Part shown: in pieces, positions 33,097 through 41,318 of the stretch | How the letters are laid out: every line of letters begins with the position of its first letter | How positions within the stretch are numbered: position 1 is the stretch's first letter | NCBI RefSeq assembly: GCF_004345245.1 | Contig: NZ_SLUQ01000008.1 | Coordinates: forward strand, 186,001-250,000 | Length of the DNA stretch: 64,000 bases | Direction: 5' to 3' | From: Rhizobium sp. BK251 | Lineage (GTDB): Bacteria > Pseudomonadota > Alphaproteobacteria > Rhizobiales > Rhizobiaceae | Notes under the pieces: model-generated | Databases searched by the model: none | Told to the model about the DNA's origin: nothing | Seen by the model: only the letters and a program-made list of their open reading frames with translations | Position numbers and translations under genes: made by a program

Positions 33097-33888
33097 CTAG
33101 AGAAGAGTTTCCGCATCAAAGGCATCGACATCGCGCAGGAGTTCGACGAGGCCGGCAACGGCATGGGCGATCAGACGCTCGCCCTTCTCGGCCGTCGCGG
33201 CTGAGGCGTTGCCGGCGACGCCCTGCTTGTTGAGGTCGGACATCCTCCAGCCGAAGGCGTGCGGGCCATAGGCGCGCAGGTGGCGGAAGTCGCGGGCAAA
33301 ATCCGACTGCCGGGAGGCGAAGTTGCCCGCCTTCGACATATCCACCTGCTCCGGATGCAGGGCAAGCATTATCGAGGTCTCGATGTCGCCGCCGTGAATG
33401 TCTATTGCCTTGTCCTCTGGCGATATCACGCCCTCCGGCACGCCAAAGCGCGTCCAGCTTGTCGCGACCACGAGCATGCCGAAGCGCACGCGCGCCTCCG
33501 TCGCGACGATCGTCATCAGGGGCGAATTGCCGCCATGGGCATTCAGCATCACCAGCTTGCGGATGCCTGCGCGATGAAGCCCTTCCGCAATTGCCAGCCA
33601 TCGGCGCACCGCTTCGTCGAAGGCAAGGCTCTTCGTTCCGGGCACGTCCATGTGTTCGATCGAGTATCCGACCGGCTCCACAGGCAGGAAGGTGACAGGC
33701 AGGTCGGATGGCAGCGCGCGAATCAGCCGCTCGACAATTCCGGCGGCGATCAGCGCATCCGTCTCGAAGGGCAGATGAGGACCGTGCTGTTCGTGGGCAC
33801 CGAGCGGAAGAACTGCAATCCAGCGCCTTCGGGCTTCCGCCGGGCGCGTTGGATCGTCATCCTTGAGAAGGATCGGCGGCTGCGCCAT
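33097..33888 (-). CDS. Creatininase-family amidohydrolase
   Basis: 263 residues of the creatininase/MftE fold. Metal ligands are seen in GAHEQHGPHLPFETD (E33, H35, D44) and in the NAHGGNSP motif, and the later DIHGGDIETS stretch adds the last acidic ligands. The family hydrolyses cyclic or peptide-like amides using zinc or manganese; creatininase, formamide-hydrolase (ArfB-like) and MftE are members. The substrate cannot be chosen here. It is divergent from a MarR regulator across 85 bases, which suggests but does not prove regulation by it. Confidence 0.9.
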   Translation of the reverse strand: MAQPPILLKDDDPTRPAEARRRWIAVLPLGAHEQHGPHLPFETDALIAAGIVERLIRALPSDLPVTFLPVEPVGYSIEHMDVPGTKSLAFDEAVRRWLAIAEGLHRAGIRKLVMLNAHGGNSPLMTIVATEARVRFGMLVVATSWTRFGVPEGVISPEDKAIDIHGGDIETSIMLALHPEQVDMSKAGNFASRQSDFARDFRHLRAYGPHAFGWRMSDLNKQGVAGNASAATAEKGERLIAHAVAGLVELLRDVDAFDAETLL

Positions 33889-33973
33889 TTGGTACTTGTC
33901 TCATTTTGTGTATTGATGACATGGCAAAGTCATACAACGGCGCGGGCGTGGCCGAAAGACTGGCGGGGTGGAG

Positions 33974-34492
33974 ATGGGAAAGAAGAGCAAGGGCGGAAAG
34001 AAGCACAAGTCCGGCAAAAAGAAGGATCGCCGCGAATACACGGTTGTCGATCTGTCGCCAGCTCTGACGCAGGCAGCGCGGTCCATGCGCACCGTGCTTT
34101 CCCGCAATCTCCTCGAAAGCGGCCTCTATGCGGGGCAGGACGGCGTCATCATGACGCTTGCTGAAACCGACGGCCTTGCCACGGGCGCGCTTGCGCAAAG
34201 GCTCGGGGTAAAGGCCCCCACCATGACACGCACCATCGGCCGCATGGAGGCGCAGGGGTTCCTCGAACGGCGGCCTGACCAGGACGATGCGCGACTGACC
34301 AAGATCTACCTGACGGAGGCGGGACGCCGAAGCATCGGCAGCATCGAAATGTCGTCCGCCGCATGTGACAGCCTGGCGACGCAAGGCTTCTCGGAGAAGG
34401 AAATCCGCACGCTTGTCCGGCTGCTGAAAGCCATCGAGGGCAATCTTCACCCGGGCCATGATCACCCTCTGGAGGAAGAGGAGGAATTTTGA
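33974..34492 (+). CDS. MarR-family transcriptional regulator with basic N-terminal tail
   Basis: About 172 residues. The first 20 are strikingly Lys-rich (KKSKGGKKHKSGKKKDRR), an unusual addition for this family. A winged-helix domain follows with LAQRLGVKAPTMTRTIGRMEAQGFLERRPDQDDAR, and the C-terminus ends in a run of glutamates. The basic tail may strengthen DNA contact. ATG 33974 is used; a GTG at 33968 is possible. It is divergent from the creatininase gene. The effector is unknown. Confidence 0.9.
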   Translation: MGKKSKGGKKHKSGKKKDRREYTVVDLSPALTQAARSMRTVLSRNLLESGLYAGQDGVIMTLAETDGLATGALAQRLGVKAPTMTRTIGRMEAQGFLERRPDQDDARLTKIYLTEAGRRSIGSIEMSSAACDSLATQGFSEKEIRTLVRLLKAIEGNLHPGHDHPLEEEEEF

Positions 34493-34613
34493 CATTTTTG
34501 CGAATATGGGAATTGCAGAACGTGCTTAAATCTTTTAATTAAATTTTTTAAAGTCGTTTCAGATGCGCCCTGTGGGGGGGACGCGGAAATGAGTTGCCTG
34601 TAGGGGAGGGCAC

Positions 34614-35636
34614 GTGGCTCAAAAGATTAAGCTTTCTACCATTGCCGAAACGCTTGGTATTTCAACAGCGACCGTATCGCTTGCTTTGCGGGACAGCCCG
34701 CTCGTCGCAGGCAACACAAGAGAGAAGATAAAGGAACAGGCGCGAGCGCTCGGATATATCTACAACCGTCGCGCAGCCAGCTTGCGGACCTCACGTTCGG
34801 GCATCATCGGCGTCGTCGTGCACGACATCATGAACCCCTTCTACGGGGAAATCCTCAAGGCGATCGAAAGCGAGCTCGACCGCAGCCGCCACACCTTCAT
34901 CCTTTCGAACCATTATGACTCGGTGGACAAGCAGCGGACCTTCGTCGAGACCCTGCTGCAGCTCGGCGGCGACGGCGTCATCATGTCGCCGGCCATCGGG
35001 ACGCCTCCCGAGGATATCCAGCTTGCCGAGAACAATGGAATGCCGGCGATCCTGATCGCCCGCTCGATGGAGGCGCTCGATGTGCCGACCTATCGCGGTG
35101 ACGACAGCTACGGCATTTCGCTGGCCACAAACCACCTGATCGGCCTCGGCCATCGCTGCATCGCAATGATCGGCGGCACGGACCAGACATCGACCGGGCG
35201 CGACCGCTACCAGGGCTATGTGAATGCGCTTCGCAAGGCCGGCATCGAAGTCGATCCCGAGCTGCGCATTCCCGGTCCACGCTCCAAGCAGGGCGGTTTC
35301 GAGGCTGCGGTGCATTTCCTGTCGCTGCCGCAGAAGCCGACGGCCGCCGTCTGTTGGAACGACCTTGTCGCGATCGGACTGATGAACGGCATCGCGCGCG
35401 CAGGTCTTGTGCCGGGCTCGGACATATCGGTGACCGGCTATGACGACCTCGAGGAGGCTGCGATCGCAACACCGGCGCTGACAACCGTCTGGAACGGGCA
35501 GGCGGAAGTCGGCCGGCTTGCGGCGCGCGCGCTTCTCGACAGGCTGGCGGGTAGCCACGAGCCCGACGGCATCCATCTTATCAAGCCACACATGCGTATC
35601 CGTCAATCGACAAGTCCCTACCGCCCGCGCCATTAG
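34614..35636 (+). CDS. LacI-family transcriptional regulator
   Basis: 340 residues. The helix-turn-helix and hinge occupy residues 5-60 (KLSTIAETLGISTATVSLALRDSPLV, then the hinge region RRAASLRTSRSG), followed by a periplasmic-binding-type effector domain with the usual NDLVAIGLMNGI and VTGYDDLEEA segments. The start is GTG 34614 after GGGAGGG. The 2-hydroxyacid dehydrogenase gene follows 25 bases later on the same strand, so they form an operon and the regulator probably controls itself and the dehydrogenase. It could also control the nearby 2-oxoacid transporter. Confidence 0.95.
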   Translation: MAQKIKLSTIAETLGISTATVSLALRDSPLVAGNTREKIKEQARALGYIYNRRAASLRTSRSGIIGVVVHDIMNPFYGEILKAIESELDRSRHTFILSNHYDSVDKQRTFVETLLQLGGDGVIMSPAIGTPPEDIQLAENNGMPAILIARSMEALDVPTYRGDDSYGISLATNHLIGLGHRCIAMIGGTDQTSTGRDRYQGYVNALRKAGIEVDPELRIPGPRSKQGGFEAAVHFLSLPQKPTAAVCWNDLVAIGLMNGIARAGLVPGSDISVTGYDDLEEAAIATPALTTVWNGQAEVGRLAARALLDRLAGSHEPDGIHLIKPHMRIRQSTSPYRPRH

Positions 35637-35661
35637 CAAGGGCCAGCAGGAAGGATAGATC

Positions 35662-36627
35662 ATGCCATCCCCAAAAACTGCGGTTCTCGTCGTCGGGAAG
35701 ATGCACAGCCGTGTGCTGGAGACACTGAACGACCGGTTCGATCTTGTCCAGATGGAGGCGAACGGCAACCACGGACTGGATGCCGAGACCGCGAAGCGCA
35801 TACGCGGCGCGGTGGTGAGCGGCAGCTTTTCGGCCGCGCTCATGGACGCGTTGCCCGCTCTTGAGGTCATTGCCAGTTTCGGCGTCGGCTATGACGGCGT
35901 CGACGCGCGTCACGCCGCTTCCAAGGGTATCATCGTCACCAATACGCCAGACGTCCTCAACGACGAAGTTGCGGACACGGCGCTCGCGCTGCTGCTCAAT
36001 GCGGCACGGCGGTTTCCCCAGGCGGAGAACTGGCTACGGCAGGGACGCTGGGTCAGCGAAGGTGCTTTCCCGCTCTCGCCCTTCTCGCTCAAGGGCAGGC
36101 ATGTGGGCCTCTATGGCCTTGGCCGCATCGGGCAGGAGATCGCAAATCGCCTGGAGCCGTTCAAGGTGAAGATCAGCTACCACACGCGCTCGCGCCATGA
36201 GGGCGTGAGCTACGACTACTATCCGACCCTCAAGGGCATGGCGGAGGCGGTCGACACGTTGATCGCCATCGTCCCGAAGACGCCGCAGACGCACAAGACC
36301 ATCGATGCGGAGGTGCTCTCAGCGCTGGGGCCTGAGGGCATCCTCATCAATGTCGGACGCGGTTGGACGGTGGACGAGGATGCGCTGATCGCCGCATTGC
36401 GCTCGGGCGCCATCGGCGCTGTCGGCCTCGACGTCTTCTACGATGAGCCGAACGTGCCCGCCGAACTGCTGACGTTCCCGAACGCCACGCTGCTGCCGCA
36501 CATTGCCTCGGCCACGGTGCCGACACGCAACGCCATGGCCGATCTCGTCGCGAACAATGTCATCGAATGGTTTGCGAAGGGCGTGGCCCTGACCCCGGTG
36601 CCGGAGACGCCCTCAAGGCAACGCTGA
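35662..36627 (+). CDS. D-isomer 2-hydroxyacid dehydrogenase (glyoxylate/hydroxypyruvate reductase-like)
   Basis: 321 residues. NAD(P)-binding motif GLGRIG is at 152-157, and the catalytic residues are R233 (NVGRG), E262 (YDEPNVP) and H280 (LLPHIAS). A basic residue cluster after the second strand (HTRSRH) favours NADPH. The family reduces glyoxylate, hydroxypyruvate or other 2-oxoacids to 2-hydroxyacids. The gene directly follows the LacI gene, and its 3' end overlaps the convergent PuuD-like gene by 15 bases. A link to the 2-oxoacid TRAP transporter 1 kb away is plausible. Confidence 0.93.
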   Translation: MPSPKTAVLVVGKMHSRVLETLNDRFDLVQMEANGNHGLDAETAKRIRGAVVSGSFSAALMDALPALEVIASFGVGYDGVDARHAASKGIIVTNTPDVLNDEVADTALALLLNAARRFPQAENWLRQGRWVSEGAFPLSPFSLKGRHVGLYGLGRIGQEIANRLEPFKVKISYHTRSRHEGVSYDYYPTLKGMAEAVDTLIAIVPKTPQTHKTIDAEVLSALGPEGILINVGRGWTVDEDALIAALRSGAIGAVGLDVFYDEPNVPAELLTFPNATLLPHIASATVPTRNAMADLVANNVIEWFAKGVALTPVPETPSRQR

Positions 36628-37404
36628 GCGCCGAGGCGTCTCCTCGGTCGCCGTCTGGCGTGCATCGGCATAGGCTCGGACGGCATCGCCAAATGCGCTG
36701 AAGAGCTTGCCTGACGGGGCGTCCATTTCCGCCCAGTATTCCGGATGCCATTGCACGCCGACCGCAAACGCCTTGGCGTCGATCACCGAGACGGCCTCGA
36801 TCGTGCCGTCTTCGGCCAGCGCCTCGACCTGCAGGCGCGGCGCCGTATCGGCTATCGCCTGCCGGTGCAGGGAATTGACCCGGACTTCACCCGGACCGAT
36901 ATAGCGGGCAATGCACGAGCCTTCCTTGACGAAGACGCTCTGGCGGATTGCATACATGCCGTCGCGATCGACGCCCTCCGGCCTGCGGTGGTCCCAAATG
37001 CCGGGCTGTTCCTGGATTTCGCTCGCGAGCGTGCCGCCGAGGGCAACGTTGAGCTCCTGCAAGCCCCGGCAGATGGCGAGGACCGGTATCGCGCGATCGA
37101 GCGCGCGCCGGATGAGCGGCAGGCTTGTGGCGTCGCGGGCCGGGTCGAACGGGCCGTCCGCTTCCGTCGCCTGCCTGCCATAGAGCGAGGGGTGGACGTT
37201 GCTTGCCGATCCGGAAACAAGAACGCCGTCGACCCTGTCGAGGATGGCGTCGGTTTCATAGCCTTCCTCGAAGGCCGGGATGATGAAGGCCATGACGCCG
37301 GCGGCATTCAGCGCGGCCCGCACATATTGGTGCTGGACGGCATGCCAGCTGGTGCCGTCAAAAGCACGGATATCGGCTGGGATGGCGACGATGGGCTTTG
37401 TCAT
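36613..37404 (-). CDS. Class I glutamine amidotransferase-like hydrolase (PuuD family)
   Basis: 263 residues of the gamma-glutamyl-gamma-aminobutyrate hydrolase group. The nucleophile is C112 in ICRGLQELNVALGG, and the His/Glu partners are in VGVQWHPEYW. In the Puu route such enzymes release GABA from gamma-glutamyl-GABA during putrescine breakdown. No other puu genes are nearby, so the substrate may be another gamma-glutamyl compound. ATG 37404 begins MTKPIVAIPAD. It is divergent from the TakP-like gene and overlaps the dehydrogenase gene tail to tail. Confidence 0.92.
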   Translation of the reverse strand: MTKPIVAIPADIRAFDGTSWHAVQHQYVRAALNAAGVMAFIIPAFEEGYETDAILDRVDGVLVSGSASNVHPSLYGRQATEADGPFDPARDATSLPLIRRALDRAIPVLAICRGLQELNVALGGTLASEIQEQPGIWDHRRPEGVDRDGMYAIRQSVFVKEGSCIARYIGPGEVRVNSLHRQAIADTAPRLQVEALAEDGTIEAVSVIDAKAFAVGVQWHPEYWAEMDAPSGKLFSAFGDAVRAYADARQTATEETPRRSALP

Positions 37405-37503
37405 TCTTGCCTCGAACAAAACAGATGCGGCTCTATTTGAGAAACCATAAAGGCCTTTCAGTCAACGCCTGCGCCGCCGTGGCGGCGGAATTGCGGCGAG
37501 GCC

Positions 37504-37515
37504 GCGCTAAAGCGC
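37504..37515. promoter_or_regulatory. Palindrome in the TRAP binding-protein promoter region
   Basis: GCGCT-AA-AGCGC at 37504-37515 lies about 180 bases before the binding-protein start and 100 bases before the divergent PuuD-like start. The AGCGC halves resemble some LacI-family operators, and a LacI gene is 2 kb away. The link is speculative. Confidence 0.3.
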
Positions 37516-37685
37516 TGATATTGATGGATTGCCCGCCTTTGCCACATTCTTGTCTTGATGCGAAAGGCTAATGGACTAGAGCTTGAAACGCTTGTTGTGC
37601 CGTGCTTAGTTTTCGCGTCATTGCTGCGGGGAATGGGGTGAGGACAAAAGAAGCCGCGCAGCACCATCTACACGGGAGGTTTTTG

Positions 37686-38792
37686 ATGGATCGTCGTTCA
37701 TTTATAAGGAAGGCAGGGACCGCGGGAGCGGGTGCCGTCGCCGCTACGGCCCTTGCAGCGCCTGCGATAGCGCAGGAAAATCCGAAGATTACCTGGCGCA
37801 TGACGTCTTCCTTTCCGAAGAGCCTGGATACGATCTACGGCGGGGCCGAGGATATCGCACGGCATGTTTCGGAAGCGACCGACGGAAACTTCACGATCCA
37901 GCCTTTCGCAGCCGGTGAAATCGTCCCCGGGCTCCAGGCGGCCGACGCGGTGAGCGCGGGCACCGTCGAGGCGGCCCATACCTGCTCCTACTATTTCGTC
38001 GGCAAGGACCCGACCTATGCGATCGGGACGGCCATCCCCTTCGGTCTGAATGCGCGCCTCACGAATGCCTGGTTCTTCGAAGGCAACGGCACGAAGCTCA
38101 TGAACGAATTTTATGCCACGCAGGGCATCTACGGCCTTCCTGCGGGCAATACGGGTGCCCAGATGGGTGGCTGGTTCCGCAAGGAGATCAATACGCTCGA
38201 CGACCTCAAGGGCGTGAAGATGCGTATTGCCGGTCTTGCCGGCCGCGTGGTGGAAAAGCTCGGTGTCGTGCCGCAGCAGATCGCCGGCGGCGACATCTAT
38301 CCCGCCCTTGAAAAGGGCACCATCGACGCTTCCGAATGGGTCGGTCCCTATGACGACCTGAAGCTCGGGCTGCACAAGGTCGCGCGCTACTACTACTATC
38401 CCGGCTGGTGGGAAGGCGGCCCGGCGATCCACGCCTTCTTCAATCTGGAGAAGTGGAACAGCCTGCCGAAGCGCTACCAGACGATCCTGGAGGGTGCCTG
38501 CACCTACGCCAATACCAACATGCTGGCGAAATACGACGTCAAGAACCCGCAGGCATTGAAGCAGCTGGTCGCCGAGGGAGCGACGCTGCGTCCCTTCAGC
38601 CAGGAGATTCTCGAAGCCTGCTTCCAGGCCTCGAATGCGCTCTATGCCGAGATCACGGCATCGAACGCCTCCTTCAAGAAGATCTACGACGATCAGACGG
38701 CCTACAAGCGCGACGCCTATCTCTGGATGCAGCTGTCGGAATATACCTTCGACACCTTCATGATGATCCAGCAGCGCGCCGGAAAGATCTGA
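37686..38792 (+). CDS. takP: TRAP transporter periplasmic binding protein, TakP-like (2-oxoacid)
   Basis: 368 residues. A Tat-type signal starts MDRRSFIRKAG and ends near AIA. The mature protein closely follows the Rhodobacter TakP pattern as I know it: WRMTSSFPKSLDTIYGGAE, NTGAQMGGWFRKEINT, QIAGGDIYPALEKGTIDASEWVGPYDD and YYYYPGWWEGGP. TakP binds pyruvate and other 2-oxo acids with sodium. It is on the plus strand and faces the membrane genes, which are on the minus strand past a shared terminator. The start has GGGAGG upstream. The call as a TRAP binding protein is secure; the ligand is inferred from similarity. Confidence 0.92.
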   Translation: MDRRSFIRKAGTAGAGAVAATALAAPAIAQENPKITWRMTSSFPKSLDTIYGGAEDIARHVSEATDGNFTIQPFAAGEIVPGLQAADAVSAGTVEAAHTCSYYFVGKDPTYAIGTAIPFGLNARLTNAWFFEGNGTKLMNEFYATQGIYGLPAGNTGAQMGGWFRKEINTLDDLKGVKMRIAGLAGRVVEKLGVVPQQIAGGDIYPALEKGTIDASEWVGPYDDLKLGLHKVARYYYYPGWWEGGPAIHAFFNLEKWNSLPKRYQTILEGACTYANTNMLAKYDVKNPQALKQLVAEGATLRPFSQEILEACFQASNALYAEITASNASFKKIYDDQTAYKRDAYLWMQLSEYTFDTFMMIQQRAGKI

Positions 38793-38820
38793 GCCGTTCT
38801 TTTGTCGACTTCGAAAAGAA

Positions 38821-38848
38821 AGCCCCGGATTTCGGTCCGGGGCTTTTT
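38821..38848. terminator. Bidirectional terminator between takP and dctM
   Basis: AGCCCCGGA (38821-38829) pairs perfectly with TCCGGGGCT (38836-38844) over a 6-base loop, followed by TTTTT on the plus strand; AAAAGAA on the left gives a T-rich run for the minus strand. It serves both convergent genes. Confidence 0.93.
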
Positions 38849-38856
38849 CGTGCCCG

Positions 38857-40419
38857 CTATCTTATGACGGGCGGTTGGCTGAGATCGGGCGTGGGCTGCG
38901 GCGGCGGAGTGGGCTGGCCCTGTGCGGGCGCCTGGCCGGGCAGGCCGTTCAGCGGGGGCAGCGACATGCCGGGCAGCTGGTTGCCGCCGCTGCCGCCATT
39001 GTCGAGCGGGGGTAGCGACATGCCGGTTCCAAAGCCAGGCACCTCGATCTTGATCGAGTTGGGGTCCACCTTTGGTCCCTTGTCCAGCCAATAGGTCACC
39101 GACTGCGGCCAGAAGATAACGATGGCGACGAGGATGATCTGCATGACGACCCAGGGCAGAGCGCCCATGTAGATGTCGCTGGTCTTTACCTCTCGCGAGG
39201 CAATGCTGCGCAGGTAAAACAGTGCGAACCCGAAGGGTGGATGCATGAAGCTCGTCTGCATGTTCACGCAGATCAGCACGCCGAACCAGATGAGGTCGAT
39301 GCCGAGGGCCGACGCGACGGGCGCGAGCATCGGGATGACGATGAAGGCGATCTCGAAGAAATCGAGGAAGAAGGCGAGGATGAAGATGAAGACGTTGACG
39401 AAGATCAGGAAGCCGACCGGGCCGCCGGGCAGGCCCGACAGCAGGTGCTCGATCCAGCGCGACCCGTCCATGCCCTGAAAGACCAGGCTGAAGCAGGTCG
39501 AGCCGATGAGGATGAAGACCACCATGGAGGTGATGTGCATGGTCGAACGCATGCCCTGCTGGATCAGCGGCCAGGTGAGCCGTCGATGCATGGCGGCGAG
39601 CAGAATGGCGCCGACCACGCCGAGCGCGCCGGCCTCCGTGGGCGTGGCCAGGCCCATGAAGATGGTACCGAGCACGAGGAAGATCAGCACGATCGACGGG
39701 ATCATTCCCGCCAGGACCTTGATGACCAGTGCCCAGCCGAGGTCGCCGCGCGCTTCCTTCGGAAGCGGCGGCATCGAGGAGGGGCGGACGATCGACATCA
39801 GCAGGATGAAGAGAATGAAGATCACGACCTGCAGGATCGAAGGCCCGATGGCGCCAAGATACATGTCGCCGACCGAGCGCCCGAGCTGATCGGCGAGCAC
39901 AACAAGGACGAGGGATGGCGGTATCAGCTGTGTGATCGTTCCGGACGCGGCGATGACGCCGGTCGCCAGGCGCGGGTGATAGCCATATCGCAGCATGATC
40001 GGCAGCGAGATGACGCCCATGGTGATGACGGAGGCAGCGACGGTGCCTGTGATGGCGCCGAGCACGGCACCGACCAAAATCACCGCATAGGCGAGCCCGC
40101 CGGGGATTGCGCCGAAAAGCTTGCCCGTTCCCTCGAGAAGATCTTCCGCGAGGCCGCATCTTTCCAGGATCGCCCCCATGAAGGTGAAGAAGGGGATCGC
40201 CAACAGCAGCTCATTCGACACGATGCCGAAGAAGCGCAGCGGCAGGGCCTGCAGGAAAGCCTCGGTGAAATGGCCGGTCGCGATGCCGACGATCCCGAAG
40301 AACAGGCCGACAGCCGAAAGCGAGAAGGCGACCGGAAAGCCGTACAGCATGAAGACGACCATGCCGACGAACATCAGTGGCGGAATGACACCAAAGTCAA
40401 ACAAAGCAGGTTCCCCCAA
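38857..40419 (-). CDS. dctM: TRAP transporter large permease (DctM)
   Basis: 520 residues with about 12-13 membrane helices. Family motifs include PFFTFMGAILERCG, ASGTITQLIPPSLVLVVLADQLG and GLATPTEAGALGVVGA. After the last helix (about residue 445) comes a Gly/Pro-rich cytoplasmic or periplasmic tail of about 70 residues with two MSLPPL repeats, longer than in most DctM proteins. The start is a TTG, either at 40419 or at 40404; no ATG fits. It lies 6 bases after dctQ. With DctQ it forms the sodium-driven membrane unit that receives 2-oxoacids from the TakP-like protein. Confidence 0.95.
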   Translation of the reverse strand: MGEPALFDFGVIPPLMFVGMVVFMLYGFPVAFSLSAVGLFFGIVGIATGHFTEAFLQALPLRFFGIVSNELLLAIPFFTFMGAILERCGLAEDLLEGTGKLFGAIPGGLAYAVILVGAVLGAITGTVAASVITMGVISLPIMLRYGYHPRLATGVIAASGTITQLIPPSLVLVVLADQLGRSVGDMYLGAIGPSILQVVIFILFILLMSIVRPSSMPPLPKEARGDLGWALVIKVLAGMIPSIVLIFLVLGTIFMGLATPTEAGALGVVGAILLAAMHRRLTWPLIQQGMRSTMHITSMVVFILIGSTCFSLVFQGMDGSRWIEHLLSGLPGGPVGFLIFVNVFIFILAFFLDFFEIAFIVIPMLAPVASALGIDLIWFGVLICVNMQTSFMHPPFGFALFYLRSIASREVKTSDIYMGALPWVVMQIILVAIVIFWPQSVTYWLDKGPKVDPNSIKIEVPGFGTGMSLPPLDNGGSGGNQLPGMSLPPLNGLPGQAPAQGQPTPPPQPTPDLSQPPVIR

Positions 40420-40425
40420 CCTATC

Positions 40426-40965
40426 TTACTGCAAGGGCTTCTCGTAGCTCGTGTCGAGCGTCGTATATCCGGTGAGTGCTGCGATCCGCTTGATGAGCTC
40501 GGAGAAGCCCTGGAGGCTCAGAAGCGCAAAGCCGGCGACAAGCATCAGCTTGACCGGCCAACGGATGAGGCCGCCCGCGTTCGCCGATATCTCGCCCTGC
40601 TGGTAGGAGAGCCAGAAAACGGGCCAGCAGAGCCATGTCAGAAAGATGCACGCGGGCAGGAGGAAGACGACGATGCCGACGATGTCGATCCACAGGCGCG
40701 CACGGTCGGAAACGGCGCCGTAGATCAGGTCGACGCGAACATGTTCATTCATCCTCAACGTGTGGGAGGCGCCCAGCACGACAATGAAAGCGAACATGTA
40801 CCACTGGATCTCCAGCCAGCCGTTGGAGCTGTAGTTGAACATGTAGCGGATGATGGCGTTTGCGGCGCTGACCAGACAGCAGAGAAGGACCAGGTATTCG
40901 GAAATCTTGCCAATGAATTGGCTGATCGAGTCGATCAAACGGCTGACGGACAGGAATGCCGACAT
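40426..40965 (-). CDS. dctQ: TRAP transporter small permease (DctQ)
   Basis: 179 residues with four predicted helices. The family pattern is present: ANAIIRYMFNYSSNGWLEIQWYMFAFIVVLGASHTLRMNEHVRVDLIYG, including the conserved RxxHVRVD region. A GGGGAGG site precedes ATG 40965. It is the first gene of a dctQ-dctM operon that reads toward takP, the reverse of the usual PQM order on one strand. The 353-base region upstream is shared with the c-di-GMP gene. Confidence 0.93.
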   Translation of the reverse strand: MSAFLSVSRLIDSISQFIGKISEYLVLLCCLVSAANAIIRYMFNYSSNGWLEIQWYMFAFIVVLGASHTLRMNEHVRVDLIYGAVSDRARLWIDIVGIVVFLLPACIFLTWLCWPVFWLSYQQGEISANAGGLIRWPVKLMLVAGFALLSLQGFSELIKRIAALTGYTTLDTSYEKPLQ

Positions 40966-41318
40966 TCGCCTCCCCTTATTGTTCCCCGCCGGTTTGCCCG
41001 GCTTTCCTCTTGTGAAGGGTGTAAAGCAGCAATCTCGAAATTGAAAGGACAAATGGGCCAGCTTGGCTTTTAGTCTAATCCCATTGGCTTAGCCGTGGCG
41101 TCGCTTTTCTTGGTTGAGGGACCCTTTACGGGCGCGCGCAGATCTGTTCCGAAAGAGTGCATTGCGGTGCTCGAATGCAGCCAGCGGCTGCAAATGCAAT
41201 GCTGAGATCGCGGCCTTTCTACCTGTATTTTAGAATAATTGACCAAATGTACGGAATTGGCGAAATCAATTTTTAAAGACTTTCAACTACGGTGCCTCCC
41301 GCACAAGGGAAGTGATGG
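40966..41318. other. Divergent promoter region with a nested inverted repeat
   Basis: No gene is evident in this 353-base interval. At 41159-41202 a nested palindrome is present: outer arms GCATTGC (41159-41165) and GCAATGC (41196-41202), inner arms TGCAGCC (41176-41182) and GGCTGCA (41186-41192). About 100 bases of A+T-rich sequence then lead to the start of the GGDEF/EAL gene. The palindrome could be an operator or an RNA stem. Confidence 0.6.

Noticed and set aside
39241..41073. Long plus-strand open frame (610 codons) opposite the dctM/dctQ genes
   Set aside because: It is antisense to two well-recognised TRAP genes and its product is a charged, Glu/Asp/His/Arg-rich string with no domain; a by-product of G+C-rich codon bias.
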